Made by a program: the position numbers and the translations under genes
The notes under the pieces: generated by a model
Seen by the model: the letters and a program-made list of their open reading frames with translations, nothing else
Databases searched by the model: none
What the model was told of the DNA's origin: nothing
Origin: Nitrospirota bacterium
GTDB lineage: Bacteria; Nitrospirota; Nitrospiria; Nitrospirales; NS-4
Direction: 5' to 3'
Length of the DNA: 36,001 nt
Assembly: GCA_005877615.1 (NCBI GenBank)
Contig: VBOD01000078.1
Span: 1-36,001 of the forward strand
Part shown: one piece after another, positions 1 to 8,143 of the stretch
How the letters are laid out: each line of letters begins with the position of its first letter
Position numbering within the stretch: the first letter of the stretch is position 1

Positions 1-83
1 TGGTTTTGCTGCGCGGAGCCGACAGAACGCCAACTGCATCCGCTCCACACGAAGGGATGTGGCGAGGTTTGAGGAGGCACGAT

Positions 84-782
84 ATGGATCGCACGACACA
101 GGGCACGCAGTTGCAGGAACTCCTCGGGTTGGCATTGCCACCGGTGGCGATCGCGTTCCCCGCCGCGGCTCCGGCTGGAATGGCTCGCATTGATGCGCCG
201 GCGCCGGCAGGATGCGGGTACTGGCGGCTGGCCGCGGAGGGGAAGGTCTTCTACACCGAGGCGGCGGACCACTATACCTGTCCGGTGGGCGCGCACACGC
301 ATGGCGTGGATCTTCCCCCGGAGGTAGCGAAGGAGCTCAACGGTCTCGTGCAGACCATGGTTCAGATGCAGTACATCAAGATGGAGGAGATTCCGTCCAT
401 CCCGCGCCGCCATGGCCCGTTCGGCGTCGCGCTCTACGCCCCGCTGGCCCGTGCGCCATTCGAGCCGGATGTCGTGCTGGTACGCGGGACCGTCAAGCAG
501 CTCATGCTGCTGGTGGAAGCGGCACAGGCGGCCGGCGTAGCCGGTGGCGGCGCGACGATGGGGCGGCCCACGTGCGCGGTGCTGCCGGAAGCCTTGCAGT
601 CCGGGCGGGCGGCCACGAGCTTCGGCTGCATCGGCAACCGCGTGTACACCGGACTGGGGGACGACGAAGGTTACTATGCGATTCCCGGATCGAACGTTGC
701 GGACGTCGTGGGTAAACTCGCCGCGATCGTGGAGGCGAACCGGCAGTTGGAGGCCTTTCATAAGTCGCGTGCGGTGCGCTAG
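84..782 (+). CDS. DUF169 family protein
   Basis: A 232-residue soluble protein matching the DUF169/COG2043 family, whose function is unknown. Four cysteines sit in motifs I associate with the family: CGYW (C44), YTCPVG (C66), PTCAVLP (C164) and SFGCIGNR (C182). They may bind a metal or cofactor, but that is inference. No signal peptide or membrane segment is visible. I chose the ATG at 84 because a GAGGAGG ribosome-binding site lies 6 nt upstream. The open frame continues upstream to position 6 without such a site. The gene is followed by an interspersed palindromic repeat and then an ATP-grasp ligase on the same strand. Family call confident, function unknown. Confidence 0.85.
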   Translation: MDRTTQGTQLQELLGLALPPVAIAFPAAAPAGMARIDAPAPAGCGYWRLAAEGKVFYTEAADHYTCPVGAHTHGVDLPPEVAKELNGLVQTMVQMQYIKMEEIPSIPRRHGPFGVALYAPLARAPFEPDVVLVRGTVKQLMLLVEAAQAAGVAGGGATMGRPTCAVLPEALQSGRAATSFGCIGNRVYTGLGDDEGYYAIPGSNVADVVGKLAAIVEANRQLEAFHKSRAVR

Positions 783-792
783 TCTAAGAGTC

Positions 793-891
793 GAGCGGGT
801 CCTGTCGCCGAGCAGCCCGGACGTGCTCGCTCCGCCAAGGGCAAGCAAGTCGCTGCGCTCCGCCCGGGCGCCCGCTCGGCGCCACCCGCTC
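793..891 (+). repeat. Interspersed palindromic repeat, copy 1
   Basis: A 99-bp intergenic element beginning GAGCGGGTCCTGTCGCC and ending GGCGCCACCCGCTC, so its ends are inverted repeats of each other. Positions 822-853 (32 nt) are identical, in inverse orientation, to 2255-2286 in copy 2. The element fills most of the gap between the DUF169 gene and the ATP-grasp gene. Confidence 0.85.
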
Positions 892-909
892 TAAACTATC
901 AGGGTTACA

Positions 910-2181
910 ATGCCAAGACTTCTCCTGCTGCTCCCTACTACGACTTACCGGGCTGAGGCGTTCTTGGATGCGGCTCGCAAGCTCAAACTGGATGTGGTGG
1001 TCGGCTCGAAGAGGGCCGCCATGCTGGAGGATCTGGGTGACGCGGCCTTCCTCCCGCTCAAAATGCATGATTTGGAGGAGGCGGTCCGCTCGGTCCTCGA
1101 GTTCGCCCGCACCACTCCGATTGACGTCGTGGTCGGCGTGGACGACCACACGACAGTGGTCGCGGCCGTGATCTCGGCGGCGTTGAGGCTGCCGCACAAC
1201 CCCGTGACGGCCGTGGCCGCGGCGCGCAACAAACACCGCATGCGGGAGCTCTTGCACGCGCAGGGCCTGCCGGTGCCACGCTTCGCCCTGTTTTCCGTTG
1301 ACGACGATCCCGCGGCCATCGCCGAGAAGATCGCTTTTCCGTGCGTGGTGAAGCCGATCAGCTTATCCGCCAGTTGCGGCGTGATCCGCGCGAACGACCG
1401 CGACGAATTCGTGGCGGCGTTTCACCGGGTGGCGGCCCTGCTCGAGAAGCTGGGAGGGGAGACTCTGGGAGAGGGCGCTGGCAAGATCTTGGTGGAAGAC
1501 TTCGTGCCGGGACGTGAAGTGGCGCTGGAAGGTCTGCTTACCAACGGCGAGCTGCGGGTGTTGGCCCTGTTCGACAAGCCGGACGCGCTGGATGGGCCGT
1601 TCTTCGAAGAGACGATCTACGTCACGCCGTCTCGGTTGCCGGCGGCCGTTCAGCGGGAGGTCACGTCCTGCGCGGCGCGGGCGGCGCGGGCGCTTGGACT
1701 AGGAGAGGGACCGGTGCACGGCGAACTGCGCGTGAGCGATCGCGGCGTGTGGGTCATCGAGATTGCCGCGCGCTCGATCGGTGGCCGGTGCTCCCAGACG
1801 TTGCGCTTCGTCGCCGGCCTGTCCCTGGAAGAAGTGATTCTATGCCATGCCCTGCGCATGGACATCCCCTCGCTCGATCGCGAGGGCAGAGCCGCCGGCG
1901 TCATGATGTTGCCGATCCCTCGCGCCGGGATGCTGGAGGAAGTCCGTGGGCTGGAGAAGGCGCTGGCCGTGCCGGGGATCGAAGATCTGGAGATCACTGC
2001 ACAGCTGGGGGACGAGCTGGTGCCGCTCCCGGAGGGAACACGCTATCTCGGCTTCCTCATCGCGCGCGGGGAGACACCGGAAGCAGTGGAAGCAGCGCTG
2101 CGCGACGCCCATCGCGAACTCGAGTTCGTCATCATCTCCGCACCGGCGGAGACTCAGCGATCTAGGGTAATGATTTTTTAA
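910..2181 (+). CDS. ATP-grasp ligase with LAL_C2-like C-terminus
   Basis: A 423-residue protein of the ATP-grasp superfamily, which joins a carboxylate to an amine or thiol at the cost of ATP. Residues about 1-110 form a Rossmann-like pre-ATP-grasp domain. The central part has the ATP-grasp pattern: NKHRMRELL, then FPCVVKPISLSASCGV, then VEDFVPGREVALEG, then the metal-binding stretch GPVHGELRVSDRGVWVIEIAARSIGG. The C-terminal part, MMLPIPRAGMLEEVRGLE onward, resembles the L-amino-acid ligase C-terminal domain 2. The substrate cannot be read from sequence; dipeptide or amino-acid ligation is the family-based guess. The ATG at 910 lies 18 nt after the repeat and has only a weak AGGG upstream. 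An AT-rich run directly follows the stop. Confidence 0.85.
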   Translation: MPRLLLLLPTTTYRAEAFLDAARKLKLDVVVGSKRAAMLEDLGDAAFLPLKMHDLEEAVRSVLEFARTTPIDVVVGVDDHTTVVAAVISAALRLPHNPVTAVAAARNKHRMRELLHAQGLPVPRFALFSVDDDPAAIAEKIAFPCVVKPISLSASCGVIRANDRDEFVAAFHRVAALLEKLGGETLGEGAGKILVEDFVPGREVALEGLLTNGELRVLALFDKPDALDGPFFEETIYVTPSRLPAAVQREVTSCAARAARALGLGEGPVHGELRVSDRGVWVIEIAARSIGGRCSQTLRFVAGLSLEEVILCHALRMDIPSLDREGRAAGVMMLPIPRAGMLEEVRGLEKALAVPGIEDLEITAQLGDELVPLPEGTRYLGFLIARGETPEAVEAALRDAHRELEFVIISAPAETQRSRVMIF

Positions 2182-2203
2182 ATTAAAAAGGGGACACGCA
2201 GCT

Positions 2204-2332
2204 AGAAGCCGTCATGCGTAGCGGGTGGTGCCGATCCAAGCCGCGACGCGCGCCGCGACTTGCTTGCCCTTGGCGGAGCGAGCACGGCAGCGGCCGATCG
2301 GTAACAGGACCCGCGAAGCTATGACGGCTTCT
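2204..2332. terminator. Nested inverted repeat between convergent genes
   Basis: AGAAGCCGTCAT (2204-2215) and ATGACGGCTTCT (2321-2332) form a perfect 12-bp inverted repeat enclosing repeat copy 2, which is itself palindromic. The right arm overlaps the last codons and stop of the minus-strand gene ending at 2319. The left arm follows the plus-strand gene ending at 2181. A bidirectional termination or transcript-end structure is a reasonable inference. There is no classical U-tract next to either arm. Confidence 0.5.
2220..2314 (-). repeat. Interspersed palindromic repeat, copy 2
   Basis: Read on the minus strand it begins GCGGGTCCTGTTACCGATCGG and ends ATCGGCACCACCCGCT, the same terminal signature as copy 1. 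It contains the 32-nt core (2255-2286) identical to copy 1. It lies between two convergent genes. Confidence 0.85.
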
Positions 2333-2750
2333 TGTTTATCTCCGCCGCCTGCTTTTTGGTCCACTCTTCGAGGCTGTTGGCCTGGGTGACCAGGTCCGGC
2401 AGGCCCGTCAGGTCGTGCACCCAGACCGCCTGCACCTCTTCGCCGTTCCCCTTGGCGACTTTCTGGATGTAGGCGATCTCGCTGTCGAACCGTTGGGGGA
2501 GAACGGCAAGGATGCGGTTGACCCGCCGCTTGCCCTCCGGCGTGCCGTCGGGAAGAAGATCGCAGGCGTAATGGACGATGTCCAGCTTGCCGATGGGCAG
2601 CATCTTGGCCACCATGCGATAGGTCGTCCCTTGCTTGGTGTGGATGATGGCCGACTTGTAGAGACGCTCACCCCTGTCGGGATCGACATTCAGCGCAGAC
2701 GGATCTTCGATCTTTCTCGCCGGAGCCGCGGCTTCATCCACTTCACCCAT
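2319..2750 (-). CDS. Hypothetical protein, 143 aa
   Basis: I do not recognise the family. The protein is 143 residues, hydrophilic, with no signal peptide, membrane segment or cysteine cluster apart from one Cys (YACDLLPDG). The N-terminus is acidic and alanine-rich and looks disordered (about residues 1-25). The rest reads as a compact alpha/beta domain (YRMVAKMLPIGKLDIVHYACD...AVLPQRFDSEIAYIQKVA). The ATG at 2750 has an AAGGAGG ribosome-binding site 8 nt upstream, so it is very probably a real, translated gene. It is divergent from pgi across about 125 bp and convergent with the ATP-grasp gene. Confidence 0.7.
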   Translation of the reverse strand: MGEVDEAAAPARKIEDPSALNVDPDRGERLYKSAIIHTKQGTTYRMVAKMLPIGKLDIVHYACDLLPDGTPEGKRRVNRILAVLPQRFDSEIAYIQKVAKGNGEEVQAVWVHDLTGLPDLVTQANSLEEWTKKQAAEINKKPS

Positions 2751-2875
2751 CGGACTTGCCTCCTTCCGTGAAGGAACCTTCGAGCGGATGGACTGAGCTT
2801 ATCAGACTGATTCCGCAACGGCAAGGGTGTCTAGCTAATGGACAAGACACGCTCGTTGGAATATCCTTTTCACTT

Positions 2876-4669
2876 ATGAATCCGTTTGCGCAACTCCGCC
2901 AGATCATGAGCGTCATCAGCCGCAAGCGGGAAGAGCTGCTCGGTCCGAAGCTCAGCCGGCAGACCTATGCCTTGGGCGCGCTGGACAAAGACGTGCAGGC
3001 CAAGCTCAAGGAGCTGCGGCAGACCGACTTCGTCCGCCGGCTCTGGGCCAAGGACCCCACGCTGTGGCACACGGACCCCATCCACCAGAAGATCATCCGT
3101 AACGCGCTCGGCTGGTTGCACATCACGGAACAACAGATGCACCACCTGCCACGCATCAAGGGCCTCGCCGAATCGGTGCGTACGGCGGGCTTCAAGCATG
3201 CGTTGCTTCTGGGCATGGGAGGCAGCAGCCTTTGCCCCGAAGTCTTCCGCATGACCTTCGGCGTCGTACCCGGCTACCCGGAGCTGCACGTGCTCGACAG
3301 CACCGTGCCGGCCCAGGTGCGCAGCTTCGAGAAGCGGGTGGACCTGGCGAAGACCCTGTGCATCGTCGCGAGCAAGTCCGGCACAACCACCGAGCCGCTG
3401 GTCTTCTGCCGGTACTTCTTCGAGCGCATGCGGCAGATCAAGGGCGATCGAGCCGGCGAAAACTTCATTGCGATCACCGACCCTGGCTCGCTGCTGGAAA
3501 AGCTAGCGCAGGAGATCAAGTTCCGCGACATCCTTCCGGGCGTGCCGGACATCGGCGGGCGCTATTCGGCGCTGTCCAACTTCGGCATAGTCCCGGCCGC
3601 CATCATGGGCGTCAACGTCGAGCACCTGCTCTATCGCGCCGAGCGAATACGCCATAGCTGCGACTCCTGCGTGCCGCCGGAGGACAACCCCGGCGTGGTG
3701 CTCGGCGTCGTCATGGGGGAGCTGGCCAAGCAGGGCCGGGACAAGATCACGTTCGTCACCTCGCCGGCGATCTGGGACCTCGGCGCGTGGATGGAGCAGC
3801 TCATCGCCGAGAGCACCGGCAAGGAAGGGAAGGGCATTGTGCCCGTTGACGACGAGCCGCTGGGGCCGCCGGAGGTGTACGGCCAGGACCGGCTCTTCGC
3901 GTATATCAGGTACACAGCCGGAGCAGACGTAGCGCAGGATGCGAAGGTGGCGGCGCTGGAGAAGGCCGGCCATCCGGTGATCCGCATCGAGCTGGCGGAC
4001 CTGATCAACCTGGGCGAGGAGTTCTTCCTGTGGGAGATCGCCACAGCGGTCGCCGGTTCCCTACTGGGCATCAATGCGTTCGATCAACCCAATGTTCAGG
4101 AGAGCAAGGACTACACGAAGAACTTCCTGGACGACTACAAGAAGAACGGCCACTTGCCGGAGGAAGAGCCGATCCTGACCGCCTCCGGCGTCAAAATCTA
4201 CGGGGATGCCACGAATCGCCAAGCTCTCAAAGGCGTGTCAACCCTGGAAGACGCGTTGAAAGCGCACCTCGCGCGGGTGCAGGCGGGTGATTATTTTGCG
4301 GTCAATGCCTACGTGGAACGGACCGACGCGTCACACCAGGCGCTGCAGGCCATCCGGCTGCGGGTGCGGGACAGAAAGAAGGTGGCGACGACATTGGGGT
4401 ATGGTCCGCGCTTTCTCCATTCGACCGGGCAACTGCACAAGGGGGGGCCGAACACGGGAGTCTTCATTCAGATCACGTCCGACGATGCGGAGGATCTGCC
4501 GATCCCCGGCGAGCCGTACACGTTCGGGGTGCTCAAGGCGGCGCAGGCGCTCGGCGACTTCTTCAGCTTGACTAAGCGCAACCGCCGTACGATCCGCGTG
4601 CACCTCGGGGCGGATGTGAACGCAGGGCTGAAGAAGCTGCAAGCGGCGGTGGAAAAGGTGCTGGGATAA
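2876..4669 (+). CDS. pgi: Glucose-6-phosphate isomerase (Tal-Pgi fusion type)
   Basis: Interconverts glucose 6-phosphate and fructose 6-phosphate. The 597-residue protein matches the isomerase half of bifunctional transaldolase/Pgi proteins: LLLGMGGSSLCPEVFRMTFG, VASKSGTTTEPL, DIGGRYSALSNFG, AESTGKEGKG and, near the end, GYGPRFLHSTGQLHKGGPNTG, which carries the late His/Lys of the active site. No transaldolase domain precedes it. The open frame reaches back to 2756, but that would overlap the ribosome-binding site of the divergent gene and add unlikely residues, so I prefer the ATG at 2876 (MNPFAQLRQ). The start is not backed by a strong ribosome-binding site. The ppgK-zwf-gnd genes downstream, convergent with this one, supply and consume its substrate. 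Confidence 0.88.
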   Translation: MNPFAQLRQIMSVISRKREELLGPKLSRQTYALGALDKDVQAKLKELRQTDFVRRLWAKDPTLWHTDPIHQKIIRNALGWLHITEQQMHHLPRIKGLAESVRTAGFKHALLLGMGGSSLCPEVFRMTFGVVPGYPELHVLDSTVPAQVRSFEKRVDLAKTLCIVASKSGTTTEPLVFCRYFFERMRQIKGDRAGENFIAITDPGSLLEKLAQEIKFRDILPGVPDIGGRYSALSNFGIVPAAIMGVNVEHLLYRAERIRHSCDSCVPPEDNPGVVLGVVMGELAKQGRDKITFVTSPAIWDLGAWMEQLIAESTGKEGKGIVPVDDEPLGPPEVYGQDRLFAYIRYTAGADVAQDAKVAALEKAGHPVIRIELADLINLGEEFFLWEIATAVAGSLLGINAFDQPNVQESKDYTKNFLDDYKKNGHLPEEEPILTASGVKIYGDATNRQALKGVSTLEDALKAHLARVQAGDYFAVNAYVERTDASHQALQAIRLRVRDRKKVATTLGYGPRFLHSTGQLHKGGPNTGVFIQITSDDAEDLPIPGEPYTFGVLKAAQALGDFFSLTKRNRRTIRVHLGADVNAGLKKLQAAVEKVLG

Positions 4670-4675
4670 TTCGAA

Positions 4676-4793
4676 GAGCGGGTCCTGTCGCCGCATCACC
4701 CGGACGTGCTCAGATCCTTTCGCCGTAGCAGCCACGCAGACTCGGCTGTAGGCTCTTCCGCTCCGCCCGGGTCCCATGCGGCGCCACCCGCTC
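4676..4793 (+). repeat. Interspersed palindromic repeat, copy 3
   Basis: A 118-bp copy starting GAGCGGGTCCTGTCGCC 6 nt after the pgi stop and ending GGCGCCACCCGCTC. Its interior carries the second core type (TTTCGCCGTAGCAGCC... ACTCGGCTGTAGG), shared with copy 5 and not with copies 1 and 2. It lies between the convergent pgi and ppgK genes. Confidence 0.85.
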
Positions 4794-4802
4794 TAACTTA
4801 AT

Positions 4803-4826
4803 CCCTCGCCCCTAGAGGGGAGAGGG
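4803..4826 (-). terminator. Hairpin just after the ppgK stop
   Basis: The 24-bp near-palindrome CCCTCGCCCCTAG...GAGGG directly abuts the stop codon of the minus-strand ppgK gene. It is GC-rich and would fold into a strong stem, but no U-tract follows. It could end the gnd-zwf-ppgK transcript. Confidence 0.45.
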
Positions 4827-5558
4827 TTAGTCGCGCCAGAGGGCGAGGCCGCCGAGGAGGCCGGCGACGTTGGAGACGATCTTGACGTTGCTGGGCAGTT
4901 TCACGGTGACGCGTTCGGCGTTGCCTCCGCCGATGTACAGGAGATCGTAGTTGAACACGAGATCCAGGGTGCGGATTGCTCGTACCAGACGCTTGTTCCA
5001 TTTTTTCTTCCCGACTTTTTTGAGTACGGCATCGCCCAGCAGCTCTTCGTAGGTTTTGCCCTTTTGAAACGGATGGTGCCCGAGTTCCAGGTTCGGGACT
5101 AATATCCCATCCACGAACAACCCGGAGCCAAACCCCGTCCCCAGCGTGACCACCAACTCGACGCCGTGCCCTGCGATTACGCCGAAGCCCTGCACGTCGG
5201 CATCGTTGGCGACGCGCACGGGCACGCCGAGCTTCTTCGACAGCACGTCCGCCAAGCGGAAGCCGCCCCAATTGCCGTTAAGGTTCGGCGCGGTCACAGT
5301 CACGCCTCGGCGGACCACGCCAGGAAAACCAACCGACACACGGTCGAACTCACCCTGTGCTTTTGCCAACTCGACGATGGTGTTGATCACGGCCCCCGGC
5401 GTGGCCGGTCTGGGAGTCTTCACCCGGCTCCGTTCCGTAAGGGGCTTGCCGGTTGCGCTCAGTACCACGGCCTTGATGCCCGTTCCGCCGATGTCTATTG
5501 CCAGGGTTCGTAGTTCATGGGGCCTCGGTTTTGACGGCGCCTGAACCGCAGGCTCCAT
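4827..5558 (-). CDS. ppgK: Polyphosphate glucokinase (ROK family)
   Basis: Phosphorylates glucose to glucose 6-phosphate, probably using polyphosphate as well as or instead of ATP. The 243-residue protein has the ROK phosphate-binding motif DIGGTGIKAVVL (about residues 22-33), FPGVVRRGV, NDADVQGFG with the catalytic Asp, VTLGTGFGSGLF and LELGHHPF. The order and wording of these motifs follow PpgK more closely than ATP-glucokinases. I place the start at 5558 because its ATG overlaps the zwf stop by one base (TGATG), which suggests translational coupling; a GGAG lies 9 nt upstream. The frame could extend to 5648 inside zwf, which is unlikely. It is the last gene of gnd-zwf-ppgK and feeds G6P directly to Zwf. 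Confidence 0.88.
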   Translation of the reverse strand: MEPAVQAPSKPRPHELRTLAIDIGGTGIKAVVLSATGKPLTERSRVKTPRPATPGAVINTIVELAKAQGEFDRVSVGFPGVVRRGVTVTAPNLNGNWGGFRLADVLSKKLGVPVRVANDADVQGFGVIAGHGVELVVTLGTGFGSGLFVDGILVPNLELGHHPFQKGKTYEELLGDAVLKKVGKKKWNKRLVRAIRTLDLVFNYDLLYIGGGNAERVTVKLPSNVKIVSNVAGLLGGLALWRD

Positions 5559-7072
5559 CAGAGCGTTCTCCAGGCCCGTCCGTCGCTTTCGATGAGCCGA
5601 TTCGCTTCGACCGGCCCCCAGCTTCCCACCGGATACTCCGGCAGCCATTTGGTCCCATAGGTGTTCCAGCCCTCGAGGATACCCGTGATCCAGGCCCAGG
5701 ACGCTTCCACCGCGTCACGCCGCATGAACAGCGACGCATCGCCGGCCATCACGTCCAGGAGCAGCCGCTCGTAGGCTTCGGGTGACGGCGCGGCGAAGGC
5801 CTCTCCATATTGAAAATGCAGTTCGACGGGATTGGTCTTGGCCTTCGTACCGGGGACCTTGCAGATGATGCGAAGCCCGAGCCCTTCCTCGGGCTGAATC
5901 TTCATGGTCAGAATATTCGGGTCGAGCGGGGCGTCAGGGTTGGCGTTGAACAGGATCTGGGGGATCGGCTTGAAGAAGACCGCGATCTCGCTGGCCCGCT
6001 TGGCCATACCCTTGCCGGTTCTCAGGTAGAACGGCACGCCGGACCACCGCCAGTTCTCGACGAACAGCTTGATCGCCACGTAGGTCTCGATCGTTGATTC
6101 GGGTTTGACGCCGGGCTCTCGCCGATAGCCGGGCACATCCTCGCCCTTCACCTTGCCCGGTCCGTATTGCGCCCGCACGGTGTATTTCTCGACGTCCTTG
6201 CCCGTGATCGGCCGAAGACACCGCAGGACTTCCATGCGGGCGTTGCGGACCACATCCGGGTCGAGCGAGTGTGGGGGCTCCATCGCCACCAGGCACATAA
6301 GCTGGAGGATGTGGTTCTGCACCATATCCCGCAAGGCCCCGGCCTCTTCATAATAGGTCGCTCTGGTTCCCACGCCTTCCGCCTCGGCGACCGTGATCTG
6401 GACGTGATCGATGAACTTGTGGTTCCAGATTGGTTCGAAGATGCTGTTGGCGAAGCGCAGGACTAATAGATTTTGGACGGTTTCTTTGCCGAGATAATGG
6501 TCGATGCGGAAGATCTGGGATTCATCGAAGACCCGCGACACGGCCTCGTTGATCTTCCTGGCGGAATCCAGGTCGTGCCCGATCGGCTTCTCCACGATGA
6601 CCCGCGAGAAGGGTCCCTCGCTGCTCGGTGGTTGGGCCAGACCGGCGTCTCGAAGCCCCTCCACCACATCGGCGATCGAGGTGGGCGGGATGGCGAGGTA
6701 GAAAATCCGGTTGCCGGGAAGCTTCAGGTCGGCCTCGATCTGCTCCAAGCGTGTGCGGAGGTCCTTGTACGCCTTGGGATCCTCGATCGAACCGGCGACG
6801 TAGAACAGCCGTCGCTCGAAGTCCGGCCAGACCTTTTCGCTGATCTTCTGGCGGGAGTATTTGACGATCCCCTCGCGGGCTATCTGCCGGAAGTCAGCGT
6901 CGCTGAGCGGTTTGCGCGCGTTGCCCAGGATTGCGTAGTTGGGCGGCAGGACGCCGTCCAACACTAGGTTATAGACCGCCGGGATCAGCTTGCGCCTCGC
7001 CAGATCTCCGGAGCCACCGAAGATGACTAGCGTGCAGGGTTGTGGGACGAGCGGACGGATCGGTTCTGACAT
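5558..7072 (-). CDS. zwf: Glucose-6-phosphate 1-dehydrogenase
   Basis: Oxidises glucose 6-phosphate to 6-phosphogluconolactone, the entry step of the oxidative pentose phosphate pathway. The 504-residue length is typical. Visible motifs are the dinucleotide-binding GGSGDLARRKL (about residues 19-29), VEKPIGHD, the active-site signature RIDHYLGKE and the C-terminal EAYERLLLDVMAGD. An AGGAAAGG ribosome-binding site lies upstream of the ATG. The gene starts 22 nt after the gnd stop and overlaps ppgK by one base. No separate 6-phosphogluconolactonase gene is in the window, so that step must be supplied elsewhere or occur spontaneously. Confidence 0.96.
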   Translation of the reverse strand: MSEPIRPLVPQPCTLVIFGGSGDLARRKLIPAVYNLVLDGVLPPNYAILGNARKPLSDADFRQIAREGIVKYSRQKISEKVWPDFERRLFYVAGSIEDPKAYKDLRTRLEQIEADLKLPGNRIFYLAIPPTSIADVVEGLRDAGLAQPPSSEGPFSRVIVEKPIGHDLDSARKINEAVSRVFDESQIFRIDHYLGKETVQNLLVLRFANSIFEPIWNHKFIDHVQITVAEAEGVGTRATYYEEAGALRDMVQNHILQLMCLVAMEPPHSLDPDVVRNARMEVLRCLRPITGKDVEKYTVRAQYGPGKVKGEDVPGYRREPGVKPESTIETYVAIKLFVENWRWSGVPFYLRTGKGMAKRASEIAVFFKPIPQILFNANPDAPLDPNILTMKIQPEEGLGLRIICKVPGTKAKTNPVELHFQYGEAFAAPSPEAYERLLLDVMAGDASLFMRRDAVEASWAWITGILEGWNTYGTKWLPEYPVGSWGPVEANRLIESDGRAWRTL

Positions 7073-7094
7073 GGCGATGGCCTTTCCTGTGAAG

Positions 7095-7994
7095 CTAGGA
7101 ACTCTTTTTCACGGCGTGACCGCCGAAGGCGTTGCGCATGGCGGCCAGCATCTTCTCGGCGAAGGAGTCTTCCTGACGTGAGCGGAACCGGGTGAAGAGG
7201 GCGGCCGTCAGCGTGGGCAGGGGCACGGCCTTGTCGATCGCCTCGAGGACCGTCCACCGGCCCTCGCCCGAGTCCTGAACGTAGCCCTTCAGGCCTTCCA
7301 GCTTCGGGTTCTCCTGCAGGAACCCCGCGGTCAGCTCCAGTAGCCAGGAGCGCACCACGCTCCCGTGCATCCAGAGATCGGCGATCCTGGCAAGGTCGAG
7401 ATTGTATCCGCTCTTGGACATCAGCTCGAAGCCCTCGGCATAGCCTTGCATCATGCTGTACTCGATGCCGTTGTGGACCATCTTGACGTAATGGCCCGCG
7501 CCGTGGCTCCCCATGTAGGCCCAGCCGTCCTCGGGCGCGAGGGTCTTGAAGATCGGTGCCAGCTTGTCCACGATCTCCTTCTCGCCGCCCACCATCAGGC
7601 AGTAACCGAGCTTGAGCCCCCAGATGCCGCCGCTCGTGCCGGCGTCCACGTAATGGAGGCTCTTTTTCTTGAGCTCGGCGGCGCGCCGCATGTCGTCGTG
7701 GAAGTTGGTGTTACCGCCGTCAATGATAATATCGCCGGCGGACAGCAAGGCGGCCGCCTTGTTGACGGTCTCTTCGGTCGGGGGGCCGGAGGGCACCATG
7801 ATCCAGACGGCGCGGGGCGCTTTCAACATGGAGACCATGTCCTCGAGCGAGATAGCTCCGACGCAGCCGACCTTTTCCGCCTGTTTCACGAGATCCGTCG
7901 TCCGGTCGTAGGCGACCACGCGGTGCTTGCCCTGTTGGAGGCGGGTGACCATGTTCATGCCCATCTTCCCGAGGCCGATGAATCCGAGTTCCAT
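7095..7994 (-). CDS. gnd: 6-phosphogluconate dehydrogenase, short type
   Basis: Oxidatively decarboxylates 6-phosphogluconate to ribulose 5-phosphate. At 299 residues it is the short Gnd class rather than the ~470-residue E. coli type. The Rossmann motif GFIGLGKMGMNM is at the N-terminus, followed by VVAYDRTTD. The Asp at this point, where NADP enzymes usually have NRS/T, suggests NAD preference (inference). Further motifs are DGGNTNFHDD, VDAGTSGGIWG and GHYVKMVHNGIEY with the catalytic Lys. The ATG at 7994 has a GGGAAAGGG ribosome-binding region. It is first in gnd-zwf-ppgK, downstream of a recognisable promoter and divergent from anmK. Confidence 0.95.
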   Translation of the reverse strand: MELGFIGLGKMGMNMVTRLQQGKHRVVAYDRTTDLVKQAEKVGCVGAISLEDMVSMLKAPRAVWIMVPSGPPTEETVNKAAALLSAGDIIIDGGNTNFHDDMRRAAELKKKSLHYVDAGTSGGIWGLKLGYCLMVGGEKEIVDKLAPIFKTLAPEDGWAYMGSHGAGHYVKMVHNGIEYSMMQGYAEGFELMSKSGYNLDLARIADLWMHGSVVRSWLLELTAGFLQENPKLEGLKGYVQDSGEGRWTVLEAIDKAVPLPTLTAALFTRFRSRQEDSFAEKMLAAMRNAFGGHAVKKSS

Positions 7995-8049
7995 AAGATA
8001 CCGCCCTTTCCCGTTCCGAACGGAGCGTTATGGCTTTAAAAGCAGGCAG

Positions 8050-8078
8050 ATTATAGACCAACCCTGAGGGCAACACAA
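8050..8078 (-). promoter_or_regulatory. Sigma70-type promoter of gnd-zwf-ppgK
   Basis: On the minus strand, TTGTGT (8073-8078) and a perfect TATAAT (8050-8055) are separated by 17 nt. This would place the transcript start about 45-50 nt before the gnd ATG. The -10 box is the convincing part; the -35 is weak. Confidence 0.55.
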
Positions 8079-8143
8079 AAGACGGAACCACCGGCGCGTA
8101 ATTCCCTTGATTCATTCCGAGAGGTCGGCTAGGTTCCTGTTCC

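Noticed and set aside
2827-2850. Inverted repeat GTGTCT/AGACAC upstream of pgi
   Set aside because: Only 6 bp with a 12-nt loop, no other support; chance cannot be excluded.
8107-8135. anmK promoter TTGATT-17-TAGGTT
   Set aside because: It would place the transcript start almost at the ATG, and both boxes are weak; not strong enough to list.
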